57,759 nucleotides of DNA from Clostridia bacterium (lineage in GTDB: Bacteria > Bacillota > Clostridia > Oscillospirales > Acutalibacteraceae): positions 1-57,759 of the forward strand of contig JAFSDL010000052.1 of NCBI GenBank assembly GCA_017436285.1, given 5' to 3'. The position numbers and the translations under genes are program-made. Below, one piece after another: positions 26,158 to 34,394 of this stretch. Every line of letters starts with the position of its first letter. The first letter of the stretch is position 1. The notes beneath the pieces were generated by a model. The model worked only from the letters and a program-made list of their open reading frames with translations. It had not been told where the DNA came from and searched no databases.

Positions 26158-26486
26158 ATCAGCTTTGAAATTTCAACGGCAACCTGATATGCGTTTTTTT
26201 CAGTGCCGAGAATAACAACATCATTTTCTTCTGCTCGTTTAATTGCATCTGCATCTGCAGGTGCATTTTCTGTAAGAATAATGCAGGCAACCTCTGTAAG
26301 CACTGCAACTCCTATGGAGGTTACATTACCCATAACAGTAAGCCAGGCGTCACCATCGGTAGCCTTTGACATAACCCAGCTGAGAAGGTCACCGCAATAG
26401 CAGCCTGTAACCTCTTTTTCTTCTGCAAGACCTTCGTTGCAGATGTACTGCAAATTTAATTTTTTCTGTAATTCTTTTACTGTCAT
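26154..26486 (-). CDS. DRTGG-domain protein, hydrogenase-associated (copy 1)
   Basis: The 110-residue protein resembles DRTGG-domain regulatory modules, which occur alone or next to CBS domains and phosphotransacetylase. Visible segments are VKELQKKLNLQYICNEG, EVTGCYCGDLLSWVMSKA and CIILTENAPADADAIKRAEE, followed by VVILGTEKNAYQVAVEI. A second, diverged copy lies at 28254-28604. The domain probably binds a small ligand and has no catalytic motif. It sits 5 bp behind the sensory-hydrogenase gene and overlaps the PHP gene by 4 bases. Confidence 0.75.
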   Translation of the reverse strand: MTVKELQKKLNLQYICNEGLAEEKEVTGCYCGDLLSWVMSKATDGDAWLTVMGNVTSIGVAVLTEVACIILTENAPADADAIKRAEENDVVILGTEKNAYQVAVEISKLI

Positions 26487-26491
26487 ATAAA

Positions 26492-27811
26492 TTAATCCTT
26501 TTTCTCTCTGAAGGGTGCAGGAATGAAGCGGTCAAGACTTTCATTACTGTCCAATTCCTGAAGCTCCTCTCTTGCTCTGAAAACGCAGTCGTGCTCTGTG
26601 GTGTAGCCTCTTACAATATCTTCTGCTAAGGCTCTGCAGCTTGGTGCACCGCAGGTGCCACAATCAAGACCCGGGAATACCTTGAGAAGCTCCTTCATTC
26701 TGTTCATTCTTGCCATAGCCTCTGCTACATTATCTGCAAGCTTCATAACATCATCGCAGGGCTCAACAGGGCTTGTGCAAAGAAGCTCTGAGGGAAGCAC
26801 TCTGTTACCTAAATGATTGCAGGAAATAGGGCTGTATTTTCTGAGCTTCATAAGTCGGGATTTTGCTATAAAGGGGTTTTCGGAGGTAAGGCTACCGCCA
26901 ACGCAACCACCCTGACAGGCGTTTAATTCAATGAAATCAACAGAATCAAGTGTTCCTCTGTCAACCTCTTCAAGAATTTTCATACAGTTTTCAATGCCAT
27001 CGGCAGCAAGAGCGTTATCGTGCAATGTGCCTGATGCCTCGCCGCCACTTGTTGCCCAACCAATTCCGATTACACCACTTTCGTGCAGGGCTTTAAGCTC
27101 ATCCGCTTCTTCGGTTTTTTCCATAGCCTTTAAGAGAAGAGGGTAGATATCATTAATTGCAATAGCACCGTCAACATGGGATTTTTCAATACCGATTGGT
27201 TGCTTGATAGCAGTAACCTTTGCAGGACAGGGAGTGATAAAGAAAATACCGATTTCTTCGGGCTTCAGACCTGTTTTTTGCACTGCCTTTATTCTTGCAA
27301 GGCGACCCGCCTCGTCAACGGGGGCAGTAATAGGCATAATGTTATCAACAAGCTCGGGAAAGCACACTCTTATAAGCCTTACCACTGCAGGACAAGCAGA
27401 GGATAGCAAGGGTCTTATGTGGGTGTTCTGTTGCATATAAATTCTTGTGGCTTCCGAAATAAGCTCTGCCGCCTTTGATACCTCAAAAACACTGTCAAAG
27501 CCTAAGGAGGGTAAAGCATTGAGAATTATATTCACATCATCTAAATTATTGAATTGTCCGTAAAGAGCGGGGGCGGGAAGAGCCACCTTGTATTTGTAAT
27601 CCTCAATCTGAGAAAGCACATCACGACTTGCGTATTTTGCGTGATGGGGGCAAACACGAATACATTCACCGCAGTCAATACAACGCTCTTTTATAATCAC
27701 AGCCTTGCCGTTTCGCACACGGATTGCTTGCGTGGGGCAACGCTTTATGCAGTTAGTACAGCCTCGGCATTTGTCTTTATCAAGACGTACCGAGTGGAAA
27801 TATGTATCCAT
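26492..27811 (-). CDS. Sensory-type [FeFe] hydrogenase with C-terminal Fe-S domain
   Basis: The 439-residue protein starts with two [4Fe-4S] ferredoxin motifs (CRGCTNCIKRCP, CIDCGECIRVCPHHA). A hydrogenase H-cluster domain follows with variant but cysteine-bearing motifs: SSACPAVVRL (for TSCCPxW), TPCPAKVTA (for MPCxxKxxE) and NACQGGCVGGSL (for ExMACxxGCxxGGG). The C-terminus has a further Fe-S module, GLDCGTCGAPSCRALAED. This layout fits the putative sensory group C/D enzymes rather than a bulk H2-producing enzyme. It lies 20 bases downstream of an anti-sigma-like ATPase gene. I infer that it senses H2 or redox state for control of the divergent hydABC operon. Confidence 0.82.
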   Translation of the reverse strand: MDTYFHSVRLDKDKCRGCTNCIKRCPTQAIRVRNGKAVIIKERCIDCGECIRVCPHHAKYASRDVLSQIEDYKYKVALPAPALYGQFNNLDDVNIILNALPSLGFDSVFEVSKAAELISEATRIYMQQNTHIRPLLSSACPAVVRLIRVCFPELVDNIMPITAPVDEAGRLARIKAVQKTGLKPEEIGIFFITPCPAKVTAIKQPIGIEKSHVDGAIAINDIYPLLLKAMEKTEEADELKALHESGVIGIGWATSGGEASGTLHDNALAADGIENCMKILEEVDRGTLDSVDFIELNACQGGCVGGSLTSENPFIAKSRLMKLRKYSPISCNHLGNRVLPSELLCTSPVEPCDDVMKLADNVAEAMARMNRMKELLKVFPGLDCGTCGAPSCRALAEDIVRGYTTEHDCVFRAREELQELDSNESLDRFIPAPFREKKD

Positions 27812-27831
27812 AGCAATTCCTTTCAGTCGGA

Positions 27832-28254
27832 TTATTTAACAAAAACCTTGAGCTTTATGGTTGTTCCTTTTCCGACCTCTGATTCTATAATCATTTCATC
27901 AGTATATTTTTTTATGTTGGGAAGACCCATACCTGCACCAAAGCCTAACTGACGAACATTATCGGGTGCAGTTGAATAACCCTCCTGCATAGCAAGAGCT
28001 ACATCGGGAATACCCGGTCCCTGGTCAGCAAGTACTATTGAAATGCACTCGGGAGAGATTTCAACATCGATAACACCGCCACCACCGTGTATAACTAAAT
28101 TGATTTCGCCTTCATAAACAGCAATGGCAACATTTCTTATAACTGATGTGGGGAAGCCCAATTCCTTAAGATTTCTTTTGATTTTGCTTGAGGCTTCGCC
28201 GGCGCAGGTGAAATCAGTTCCGCTTACATCATAGTGTAAAGAAAGAAGCTCCAT
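27832..28254 (-). CDS. Anti-sigma-factor-like GHKL ATPase
   Basis: The 140-residue protein is a stand-alone GHKL ATPase domain of the RsbW/SpoIIAB type: VAIAVYEGEINLVIH (N-box region), VLADQGPGIPD (G1 box) and LGFGAGMGLPNIKKYTDEM (G2 box). It lacks a kinase dimerisation domain, so it probably acts by binding a partner protein. Its start overlaps the stop of the DRTGG gene by one base. A similar ATPase gene lies on the other side, in the hydABC operon (29378-29911), which suggests a paired regulatory module around the hydrogenase. Confidence 0.8.
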   Translation of the reverse strand: MELLSLHYDVSGTDFTCAGEASSKIKRNLKELGFPTSVIRNVAIAVYEGEINLVIHGGGGVIDVEISPECISIVLADQGPGIPDVALAMQEGYSTAPDNVRQLGFGAGMGLPNIKKYTDEMIIESEVGKGTTIKLKVFVK

Positions 28255-28604
28255 TATATACCGCTGCCTCCTTTAAGACCGTTTTTGTAAAGAAGACCAC
28301 AGGAGGTGAACATTTCAAGCTTTGTTCCCAGAAGAACAATATCCCGCTCAACTGCAAGCTCAATCATATCCTCATCAGGCTGTTTGCCACGAACAAAAAC
28401 GATGCATTTCATATCCATCATTTCTGCAGTTCTTACAACCTGAGGATTAACAAGGCCTGAAAGAAGAACAGCTTGCTCCTTAACATAAGCTAAAACATCA
28501 CTCATCATATCACTACCGCAGGCGGTGTGAACCTCATTTTCAATAAATTCTTCACCGCAGATTAGCTCTGCATTTAGAATGGATTTAATTTCACTTATTT
28601 TCAT
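28254..28604 (-). CDS. DRTGG-domain protein, hydrogenase-associated (copy 2)
   Basis: This 116-residue protein has the same outline as the copy at 26154-26486: KISEIKSILNAELICGEE, VHTACGSDMMSDVLAYVKEQ, VVRTAEMMDMKCIVFVRG and IVLLGTKLEMFTSCGLLY. It is the first gene of the minus-strand regulatory set, with GGAGGAGC ahead of its ATG. It likely binds a small molecule or contacts a partner, and no enzyme motif is seen. The two copies differ widely, so the duplication is old. Confidence 0.75.
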   Translation of the reverse strand: MKISEIKSILNAELICGEEFIENEVHTACGSDMMSDVLAYVKEQAVLLSGLVNPQVVRTAEMMDMKCIVFVRGKQPDEDMIELAVERDIVLLGTKLEMFTSCGLLYKNGLKGGSGI

Positions 28605-28768
28605 ATAAGCTCCTCCGTATCAAAGAGATATTTATATACTATTTTATTTTAACATATAAAAATCTAAAATTATAGATAAAAAACTGAAAAAAGTTTTATT
28701 GTTCATTTGTGCAAAACAGAAAAATGTTAAAAAATTATCAAAAAAACAAAAAAAGTCGAAATTTGGTA

Positions 28769-28798
28769 TAGACATTATTATAAACAGTGTGATATAAT
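28769..28798 (+). promoter_or_regulatory. Promoter of the hydrogenase operon
   Basis: TAGACA (28769-28774) and TATAAT (28793-28798) are spaced by 18 bp, about 75 bp ahead of the hydC start. The 270 bp divergent region is otherwise very A/T-rich. I see no clear operator palindrome and no certain promoter for the minus-strand set. Confidence 0.55.
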
Positions 28799-28874
28799 TT
28801 CTATTGTATGTAAAGTGGTAAATTGCGATTTTGCGTTTACCCGCAACAAACACAATCTGAATGGAGGAAATCTA

Positions 28875-29372
28875 ATGCTCAAGAAAATCAGCACAATACC
28901 TTTTAACGGTACACCTGAGCAGAAAGCAAAACTCGATGCAGTAATTGCAGAGTGCAAGGATGACAAAAGTCAGCTTATGCACGTTATGCAGGAGGCACAA
29001 GGTATCTACGGTTACCTTCCTCGCGAAGTGCAGGTAATGATTGCAGAGGGTATGGACATTCCGTTGGAGAAAATTTATGGCGTAGCAACCTTCTATGCTC
29101 AGTTCTCACTTTCTCCCAAAGGTGAATATGACATCTCAGTTTGCCTTGGTACTGCTTGTTATGTTAAAGGTGCTCAGCCCATTATCGACAAAATCAGTGA
29201 AATTTTAGGAATTGAACCCGGCGAATGTACTGCAGACGGTAAATTCTCTCTTGAAGAATGTCGTTGCATCGGTGCTTGCGGTCTTGCTCCCGTTTTCACA
29301 ATCAATGGTGAGGTTTACGGTAAAATTACCGCAGACGATGTTCCCGGAATTCTCGCTAAATATATGAACTAA
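28875..29372 (+). CDS. hydC: NuoE-like [2Fe-2S] subunit of the bifurcating hydrogenase
   Basis: The 165-residue protein is a thioredoxin-fold [2Fe-2S] protein. The four cysteine ligands appear in VCLGTACYVKGAQ and CRCIGACGLAPVF, and VATFYAQFSLSPKGEYDI precedes them as in NuoE/HydC. In the trimeric HydABC enzymes this subunit transfers electrons next to the flavin subunit. I start it at ATG 28875 behind ATGGAGGAAATCTA; the longer frame upstream has no ribosome binding site. It heads the plus-strand operon. Confidence 0.92.
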   Translation: MLKKISTIPFNGTPEQKAKLDAVIAECKDDKSQLMHVMQEAQGIYGYLPREVQVMIAEGMDIPLEKIYGVATFYAQFSLSPKGEYDISVCLGTACYVKGAQPIIDKISEILGIEPGECTADGKFSLEECRCIGACGLAPVFTINGEVYGKITADDVPGILAKYMN

Positions 29373-29377
29373 GCCTT

Positions 29378-29911
29378 ATGCGCGAATTATCATTGAATGT
29401 TCTCGATATTGCCCAGAATTCCATTGTTGCAGGTGCTTCTCTTACAGAGATACTTGTGAAAGAGGATACCAAAGAAAAAACACTTCTTATCGGTATCTAT
29501 GACAACGGAAAGGGAATGACACCCGAACAGGTTGAGAATGTAAAGGACCCGTTTTTCACAACCCGAACAACCCGAAAGGTTGGTATGGGAATACCGCTTT
29601 TTAAGCTTGCGGCAGAGCAGACGGGTGGTAGCTTTACAATAACCTCTCAGGTAGGTGAGGGAACAAGAGTTGATGCTCTGTTTAAAACAGATAGTATCGA
29701 CTTTACCCCCTTGGGTGATATGGCATCCACAATAGCAACAATTGTGAGTATGAATGAGGACAAGGATTTCGTTTATACCCGTAATATTGATGGTAAAGAG
29801 TTCACATTTAAATCTGCTGATATAAAAATAATCCTTGACGGAGTTCCGCTTTCGGAACCATCTGTTATGAGCTGGATTGAGGATTATATCAGAGAAAACA
29901 CCCCAGGGTGA
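29378..29911 (+). CDS. GHKL-type ATPase in the hydrogenase operon, C-terminus ends in a repeat
   Basis: The 177-residue protein has a GHKL ATPase fold: MRELSLNVLDIAQNSIVAGA (N-box), IGIYDNGKGMTPEQ (G1), and GMGIPLFKLAAEQTGGSF (G2). No phospho-acceptor domain is present. It follows hydC by 5 bases. Its last codons and the TGA stop (29909-29911) lie inside the left inverted repeat of the element at 29904-30177. The natural C-terminus may therefore have been replaced by a few element-encoded residues. I infer a regulatory or assembly role shared with the similar protein at 27832-28254. Confidence 0.8.
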   Translation: MRELSLNVLDIAQNSIVAGASLTEILVKEDTKEKTLLIGIYDNGKGMTPEQVENVKDPFFTTRTTRKVGMGIPLFKLAAEQTGGSFTITSQVGEGTRVDALFKTDSIDFTPLGDMASTIATIVSMNEDKDFVYTRNIDGKEFTFKSADIKIILDGVPLSEPSVMSWIEDYIRENTPG

Positions 29912-30177
29912 AACGAATTATCCGAACCAGCCTAAAAGCGAATCTTTTTAAGTCTTTTCGGCGTTTCGGTCTCGAAAGACGGAAGCCTATCTTCGCCCTC
30001 AACACCAAAAATCCAATAAAAATCTTTCGTTTTTAGGTCTAAGATTTTATACAGTGCGGATTTTTGGTCAGCCAAGGCAAAAACGGAGCTAATCCTTTTG
30101 GATTAGCGAGTATTTTAACACAGGATGAACGGAAATCAGCCTGTATAAAACAGGTTTGGATAATTCTTTTCACCCTG
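29904..30177. mobile_element. 274 bp MITE-like element inside the hydrogenase operon
   Basis: The ends 29904-29928 and 30153-30177 are inverted copies with two mismatches in 25 bases; they begin CAGGGTGAAA and end TTTTCACCCTG. Several internal hairpins are visible (for example GCTAATCC/GGATTAGC near 30090-30108). No reading frame has coding character. It separates two genes of one operon without visible polarity signals, and the ribosome binding site of the next gene (GAAAGGA, 30182-30188) begins just after it. The insertion boundary is uncertain by a base or two because no clear target duplication is seen. Confidence 0.75.
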
Positions 30178-30197
30178 CATTGAAAGGAATGACTAAT

Positions 30198-30572
30198 ATG
30201 AAATCACTTGAAGAGTTACTTGCTATAAAAGAAAAAGCACAGGCTCAGATGGCAGCTCGTGATGCTGACGGTAACGACGGTATCAGAGTTGTTGTTGGTA
30301 TGGCAACCTGCGGTATCGCAGCAGGTGCTCGTCCTGTTCTTAAAGCAATTACAGATGAAATTGCAAAAAGAAATATTAAAAATGTTGCTGTTTCACAGAC
30401 CGGTTGCATCGGTATGTGTCAGTATGAACCCATTGTTGAGGTTTTTGAACCCGGCAAGGAAAAGGTTACTTATGTTCAGATGACTGCAGAAAAAGCAGTT
30501 AAAGTTGTTACCGAACATGTTGTTAACGGTAAGCCCGTAGCAGAATATACTGTTGGCGCAGTTACCGAATAA
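30198..30572 (+). CDS. (2Fe-2S) ferredoxin-domain protein of the hydrogenase operon
   Basis: The 124-residue protein is a thioredoxin-like [2Fe-2S] ferredoxin: VVVGMATCGIAAGARPVLKA carries the first cysteine and TGCIGMCQYEPIVEV two more, in the arrangement seen at the N-terminus of HydB/NuoF. It starts at ATG 30198 after GAAAGGA; an upstream start at 30156 would lie inside the MITE-like element. It is 14 bases ahead of hydB. Small proteins of this kind commonly accompany hydB and probably pass electrons within the complex. Confidence 0.85.
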   Translation: MKSLEELLAIKEKAQAQMAARDADGNDGIRVVVGMATCGIAAGARPVLKAITDEIAKRNIKNVAVSQTGCIGMCQYEPIVEVFEPGKEKVTYVQMTAEKAVKVVTEHVVNGKPVAEYTVGAVTE

Positions 30573-30586
30573 GGAGGAAAGAATAA

Positions 30587-32392
30587 ATGTATCGTTCTCA
30601 TGTACTTGTCTGCGGCGGTACCGGATGTACCTCCAGCCACAGCGGTGAGCTTATTGATGCACTTAATGCTAACATTAAGGAAAAAGGACTTGAAGAAGAA
30701 ATTCAGGTTGTAAGAACCGGTTGTTTCGGTCTTTGCGCATTAGGCCCCATTATGATTGTATATCCCGAAGGTTGTTTCTACAGCGAGGTTAAGGTTGAAG
30801 ATATTCCCGAAATCGTTGAAGAGCATCTTCTCAAAGGTAGAATTGTTAAAAGACTTCTTTACAGTGAGACTGTAACTGAAGATGCAGTTAAACCTTTGAA
30901 TGAAACAAACTTCTATAAAAAACAGCACCGTGTTGCTCTTCGTAACTGCGGTGTTATTGACCCCGAAAATATTGAAGAATATATTGCTTACGATGGCTAC
31001 CAGGCTCTTGCTAAGGCACTTACTCAGATGACTCCTCAGGATGTTATTCAGACAGTTATCGATTCAGGTCTTCGTGGCAGAGGCGGCGGTGGATTCCCCA
31101 CAGGCCGTAAATGGAGCTTTACTGCTGCTAACCAGGCAGACCAGAAATATGTTGTATGTAATGCTGACGAAGGTGACCCCGGTGCATTCATGGACCGTTC
31201 AGTTCTTGAAGGTGACCCCCACTGTATCGTTGAAGCAATGGCACTTTGCGGTTATGCAACAGGCGCAACAGAGGGTTATGTATATGTGCGTGCAGAATAC
31301 CCCATCGCTGTTCAGCGTTTGCAGAAGGCTATTGATGATGCTCGTGCATACGGTCTTCTCGGTAAAAATATCTTCGGTTCAGGCTTTGACTTTGACCTCT
31401 TCATCCGTCTTGGTGCAGGTGCATTCGTTTGCGGTGAGGAAACAGCTCTTATGACATCTATCGAAGGTAACCGCGGTGAGCCTCGTCCCCGTCCTCCCTA
31501 TCCGGCAGTTAAGGGTCTTTTTGGCAAGCCCACAACAGAAAACAATGTTGAAACCTTCGCAAATATTCCTCAGATTATTCTCCACGGTGCTGAATTCTTC
31601 AACACAATGGGTACTGAAACCAGCAAGGGTACAAAGGTATTTGCTCTCGGTGGTAAAATCAACAACACAGGTCTTGTTGAAGTTCCCATGGGTACAACCC
31701 TTCGCGAAATCGTTGAAGATATCGGTGGCGGTATCCCCAACGGCAAAAAATTCAAGGCAGCTCAGTCCGGTGGTCCTTCCGGTGGTTGTCTTCCTGCAAG
31801 TCTTCTTGATATCGAAATCGACTATGATAACCTTGTTGCTAAAGGTGCAATGATGGGTTCAGGCGGTCTTATCGTTATGGATGAAGACGACTGTATGGTT
31901 GATATTGCTAAATTCTTCCTTAAATTTACTGTTGACGAGTCTTGCGGTAAATGTACTCCCTGCCGTGTAGGTACAAGAAGACTTCTTGAAATTCTTGAAA
32001 AAATCACAAGCGGTAAGGGTACAATGGAAGACCTTGACAGAATGGAAAAGCTCTGCCACTACATCAAAGAAAACTCTCTTTGCGGTCTTGGTCAGACAGC
32101 TCCCAACCCCGTTCTTTCAACATATCAGTTCTTTAAAGACGAATATATTGCTCACGTTGTTGACAAGAAATGTCCTGCAGGTGCTTGTAAAGACCTTGTT
32201 ACATTCTCCATTGATAAAGAAAAATGTATCGGTTGCGGTATCTGTGCAAAGAACTGTCCCGTTGACGCTATTACAAGAACTGACTACATCGCTCCCGGTC
32301 ACAAATTGGCATCATTCACAATTGATACTGATAAGTGCGTAAAATGTGGCGTATGTATCGGTAACTGTAAGTTTAAAGCAGTAAATAAATAA
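30587..32392 (+). CDS. hydB: NuoF-like flavin/NAD(H) subunit of the bifurcating hydrogenase
   Basis: The 601-residue protein has three parts. Residues 1-110 form a [2Fe-2S] thioredoxin-like domain (CGGTGCTSSHS, TGCFGLCALGP). The NuoF core follows with the nucleotide loop GRGGGGFPTGRKW, the FMN region CNADEGDPGAFMDR and the [4Fe-4S] site SCGKCTPCRVGTRR. The C-terminus adds two ferredoxin clusters (CIGCGICAKNCPVDA, CVKCGVCIGNCKFKA). This is the expected subunit that couples NADH and ferredoxin oxidation to H2 formation in the trimeric enzymes. AAGGAGG precedes the ATG. Confidence 0.95.
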   Translation: MYRSHVLVCGGTGCTSSHSGELIDALNANIKEKGLEEEIQVVRTGCFGLCALGPIMIVYPEGCFYSEVKVEDIPEIVEEHLLKGRIVKRLLYSETVTEDAVKPLNETNFYKKQHRVALRNCGVIDPENIEEYIAYDGYQALAKALTQMTPQDVIQTVIDSGLRGRGGGGFPTGRKWSFTAANQADQKYVVCNADEGDPGAFMDRSVLEGDPHCIVEAMALCGYATGATEGYVYVRAEYPIAVQRLQKAIDDARAYGLLGKNIFGSGFDFDLFIRLGAGAFVCGEETALMTSIEGNRGEPRPRPPYPAVKGLFGKPTTENNVETFANIPQIILHGAEFFNTMGTETSKGTKVFALGGKINNTGLVEVPMGTTLREIVEDIGGGIPNGKKFKAAQSGGPSGGCLPASLLDIEIDYDNLVAKGAMMGSGGLIVMDEDDCMVDIAKFFLKFTVDESCGKCTPCRVGTRRLLEILEKITSGKGTMEDLDRMEKLCHYIKENSLCGLGQTAPNPVLSTYQFFKDEYIAHVVDKKCPAGACKDLVTFSIDKEKCIGCGICAKNCPVDAITRTDYIAPGHKLASFTIDTDKCVKCGVCIGNCKFKAVNK

Positions 32393-32406
32393 GGAGGAAC
32401 TAAATA

Positions 32407-34158
32407 ATGGAAAATGCAGTAAATATTAAAATTAACGGCTTCGATTATCAGGTTCCTGCCGGTTCCACAATTCTTGAAGCTGCTCATTCAGTAGGTATTG
32501 AAATTCCTACTCTTTGCTATCTTAAAGAAATCAACGCTATCGGTGCTTGCCGTATCTGCGTTGTTGAAGTTAAAGGCGCAAGAAGCCTTGTTGCTGCTTG
32601 TGTATTCCCCGTTAACGAGGGTATGGAAATATTCACAAATACTCCCAAGGTTATCGAGGCAAGAAAAACAACTCTTGAGCTTATCCTTTCAACTCACAAG
32701 AAGGAATGCCTTTCTTGTGTGAGAAGCGGTAGCTGTGAATTGCAGAAGCTCTGCCACGAATACGGTATTGAGGATGAAAATGCATTCTCGGGCGATTTCG
32801 TAAACTATGATATCGACAGAAGTGCAACTCATATGTATCGCGACAATGAAAAATGTATTCTTTGCCGTCGTTGTGTAGCAGTTTGTGACAAAACTCAGGC
32901 TGTTTCCGTTATCGGTGCAAATGCTCGTGGCTTTGATACTCATATCGGTTCTGCTTTTAAATATGGTCTTGGTGATGTTGCTTGTATCTCCTGCGGTCAG
33001 TGTATTACAGCTTGTCCCACAGGTGCTCTTGCAGAAAGAGACGATACTCAGAAGGTATTTGATGCTCTTAACGACCCCACAAAGCACGTTGTTGTTCAGA
33101 CTGCTCCTGCAGTTCGTGTAGGTCTTGGTGAAGAGTTCGGCTACGAAATGGGTACTGTTGTTACAGGCAAAATGGTATCTGCTCTCAAAATGCTCGGCTT
33201 TGACGGTGTGTTTGATACAAACTTTGCTGCCGACCTTACAATTATGGAAGAGGCAACAGAGTTCCTTGCAAGATTCAAAGAAGGCAAAAACCTTCCTCTT
33301 ATCACATCCTGCTCACCCGGTTGGGTTAAATATTGCGAACATTATTACCCCGACTTTATTAAGAACCTTTCTTCCTGTAAGTCACCTCAGGGTATGTTCG
33401 GTTCTGTAGCAAAAACATTCTATGCAGAAAAAATGGGTATCGACCCCAAAGATATCTTTGTTGTTTCTGTAATGCCCTGTACTGCTAAGAAATTCGAAGC
33501 AGAAAGAACAGATTACAGCGCAGTTAAAGGCCTTGCTGATATTGATGCTTCAATCACAGTAAGAGAGCTTGCAAGAATGATTAAAAAAGCGGGTATCAAC
33601 TTCAGAGCAATCCCCGATGCAGAGTTTGACGCACCCTTCGGACTTGGTTCAGGTGCAGGTACAATCTTCGGTGCAACAGGTGGCGTTATGGAGGCTGCTC
33701 TTCGTACAGCTTATGAGGTTGTTACAGGCAAAGAGCTTACAGACCTTGCAACATTCAAGGCAGTTCGTGGCGTTGAAGGTGTTAAGGAAGCAAGCTATGA
33801 CCTTGATGGTGTAACAGTTAATGTTGCAGTTGCTTCAGGCCTTGCAAATGCCAAGAAGGTTCTTGAAATGGTAAAATCCGGCGAAAAGAAATATGATTTC
33901 ATTGAAATTATGGCTTGTCCCGGTGGTTGCGTAAACGGTGGCGGTCAGCCCATCGTTCCCGCATCAGTTCGTAACTTTGAAGATGTAAGAGCTCTTCGTG
34001 CAGCAGGTCTTTACAATGATGATGCAAATCTTCCTGTAAGAAAATCACACGAAAATGCAGACGTAAAAGCAATTTACGACGAATTCTTCGGTGAACCCGG
34101 CAGCCACAAGGCTCACGATATTCTTCATACAGGATATACAGAGCGTAAGGTTTACTAA
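32407..34158 (+). CDS. hydA: [FeFe] hydrogenase catalytic subunit
   Basis: The 583-residue enzyme reduces protons to H2. It has an N-terminal [2Fe-2S] domain (CYLKEINAIGACRICVVE), the His/Cys [4Fe-4S] site (HKKECLSCVRSGSCELQKLC) and two [4Fe-4S] clusters (CILCRRCVAVCDK, CISCGQCITACPTGA). The H-cluster motifs are TSCSPGWVKYCE, VMPCTAKKFEAER and EIMACPGGCVNGGGQP. The small-subunit tail with HDILHTGY closes the chain. The middle position of the first H-cluster motif is Ser rather than Cys (TSCSP), which is common in this group. It is 15 bases behind hydB, with AAGGAGG ahead of the ATG. The genes and domains fit an electron-bifurcating HydABC complex. Confidence 0.95.
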   Translation: MENAVNIKINGFDYQVPAGSTILEAAHSVGIEIPTLCYLKEINAIGACRICVVEVKGARSLVAACVFPVNEGMEIFTNTPKVIEARKTTLELILSTHKKECLSCVRSGSCELQKLCHEYGIEDENAFSGDFVNYDIDRSATHMYRDNEKCILCRRCVAVCDKTQAVSVIGANARGFDTHIGSAFKYGLGDVACISCGQCITACPTGALAERDDTQKVFDALNDPTKHVVVQTAPAVRVGLGEEFGYEMGTVVTGKMVSALKMLGFDGVFDTNFAADLTIMEEATEFLARFKEGKNLPLITSCSPGWVKYCEHYYPDFIKNLSSCKSPQGMFGSVAKTFYAEKMGIDPKDIFVVSVMPCTAKKFEAERTDYSAVKGLADIDASITVRELARMIKKAGINFRAIPDAEFDAPFGLGSGAGTIFGATGGVMEAALRTAYEVVTGKELTDLATFKAVRGVEGVKEASYDLDGVTVNVAVASGLANAKKVLEMVKSGEKKYDFIEIMACPGGCVNGGGQPIVPASVRNFEDVRALRAAGLYNDDANLPVRKSHENADVKAIYDEFFGEPGSHKAHDILHTGYTERKVY

Positions 34159-34183
34159 TAAAACCGCGTTTTTTGCGCATAAC

Positions 34184-34216
34184 ACCCCCGACCTTTATAG
34201 TCGGGGGTTAGTCATT
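34184..34216 (+). terminator. Terminator of the hydrogenase operon
   Basis: ACCCCCGAC pairs with GTCGGGGGT around an A/T loop and is followed by the weaker U-rich AGTCATTTTA. The 235 bp to the next gene hold no ORF; a TATAAT at about 34354-34359 probably belongs to the Fic gene's promoter. Confidence 0.7.
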
Positions 34217-34394
34217 TTATCCTGCTAGGAGTATCCACATACACCTTCGCAGTATAAAAAGCCTTCTGCATCAAAAAGCGACGGTTTTTACTTTGGCTTT
34301 TGGAGTGAGTATTTTTGTAACAAATGTATATGGATTTATTTCGTTGTTTATAGTATAATAAAACTATCAACTATTATTGAAAGGAGTTTTTTGT

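Noticed and set aside
34160-34394. Candidate riboswitch ahead of the Fic gene
   Set aside because: Only a terminator and a weak -10 box are visible; no known riboswitch core could be matched.
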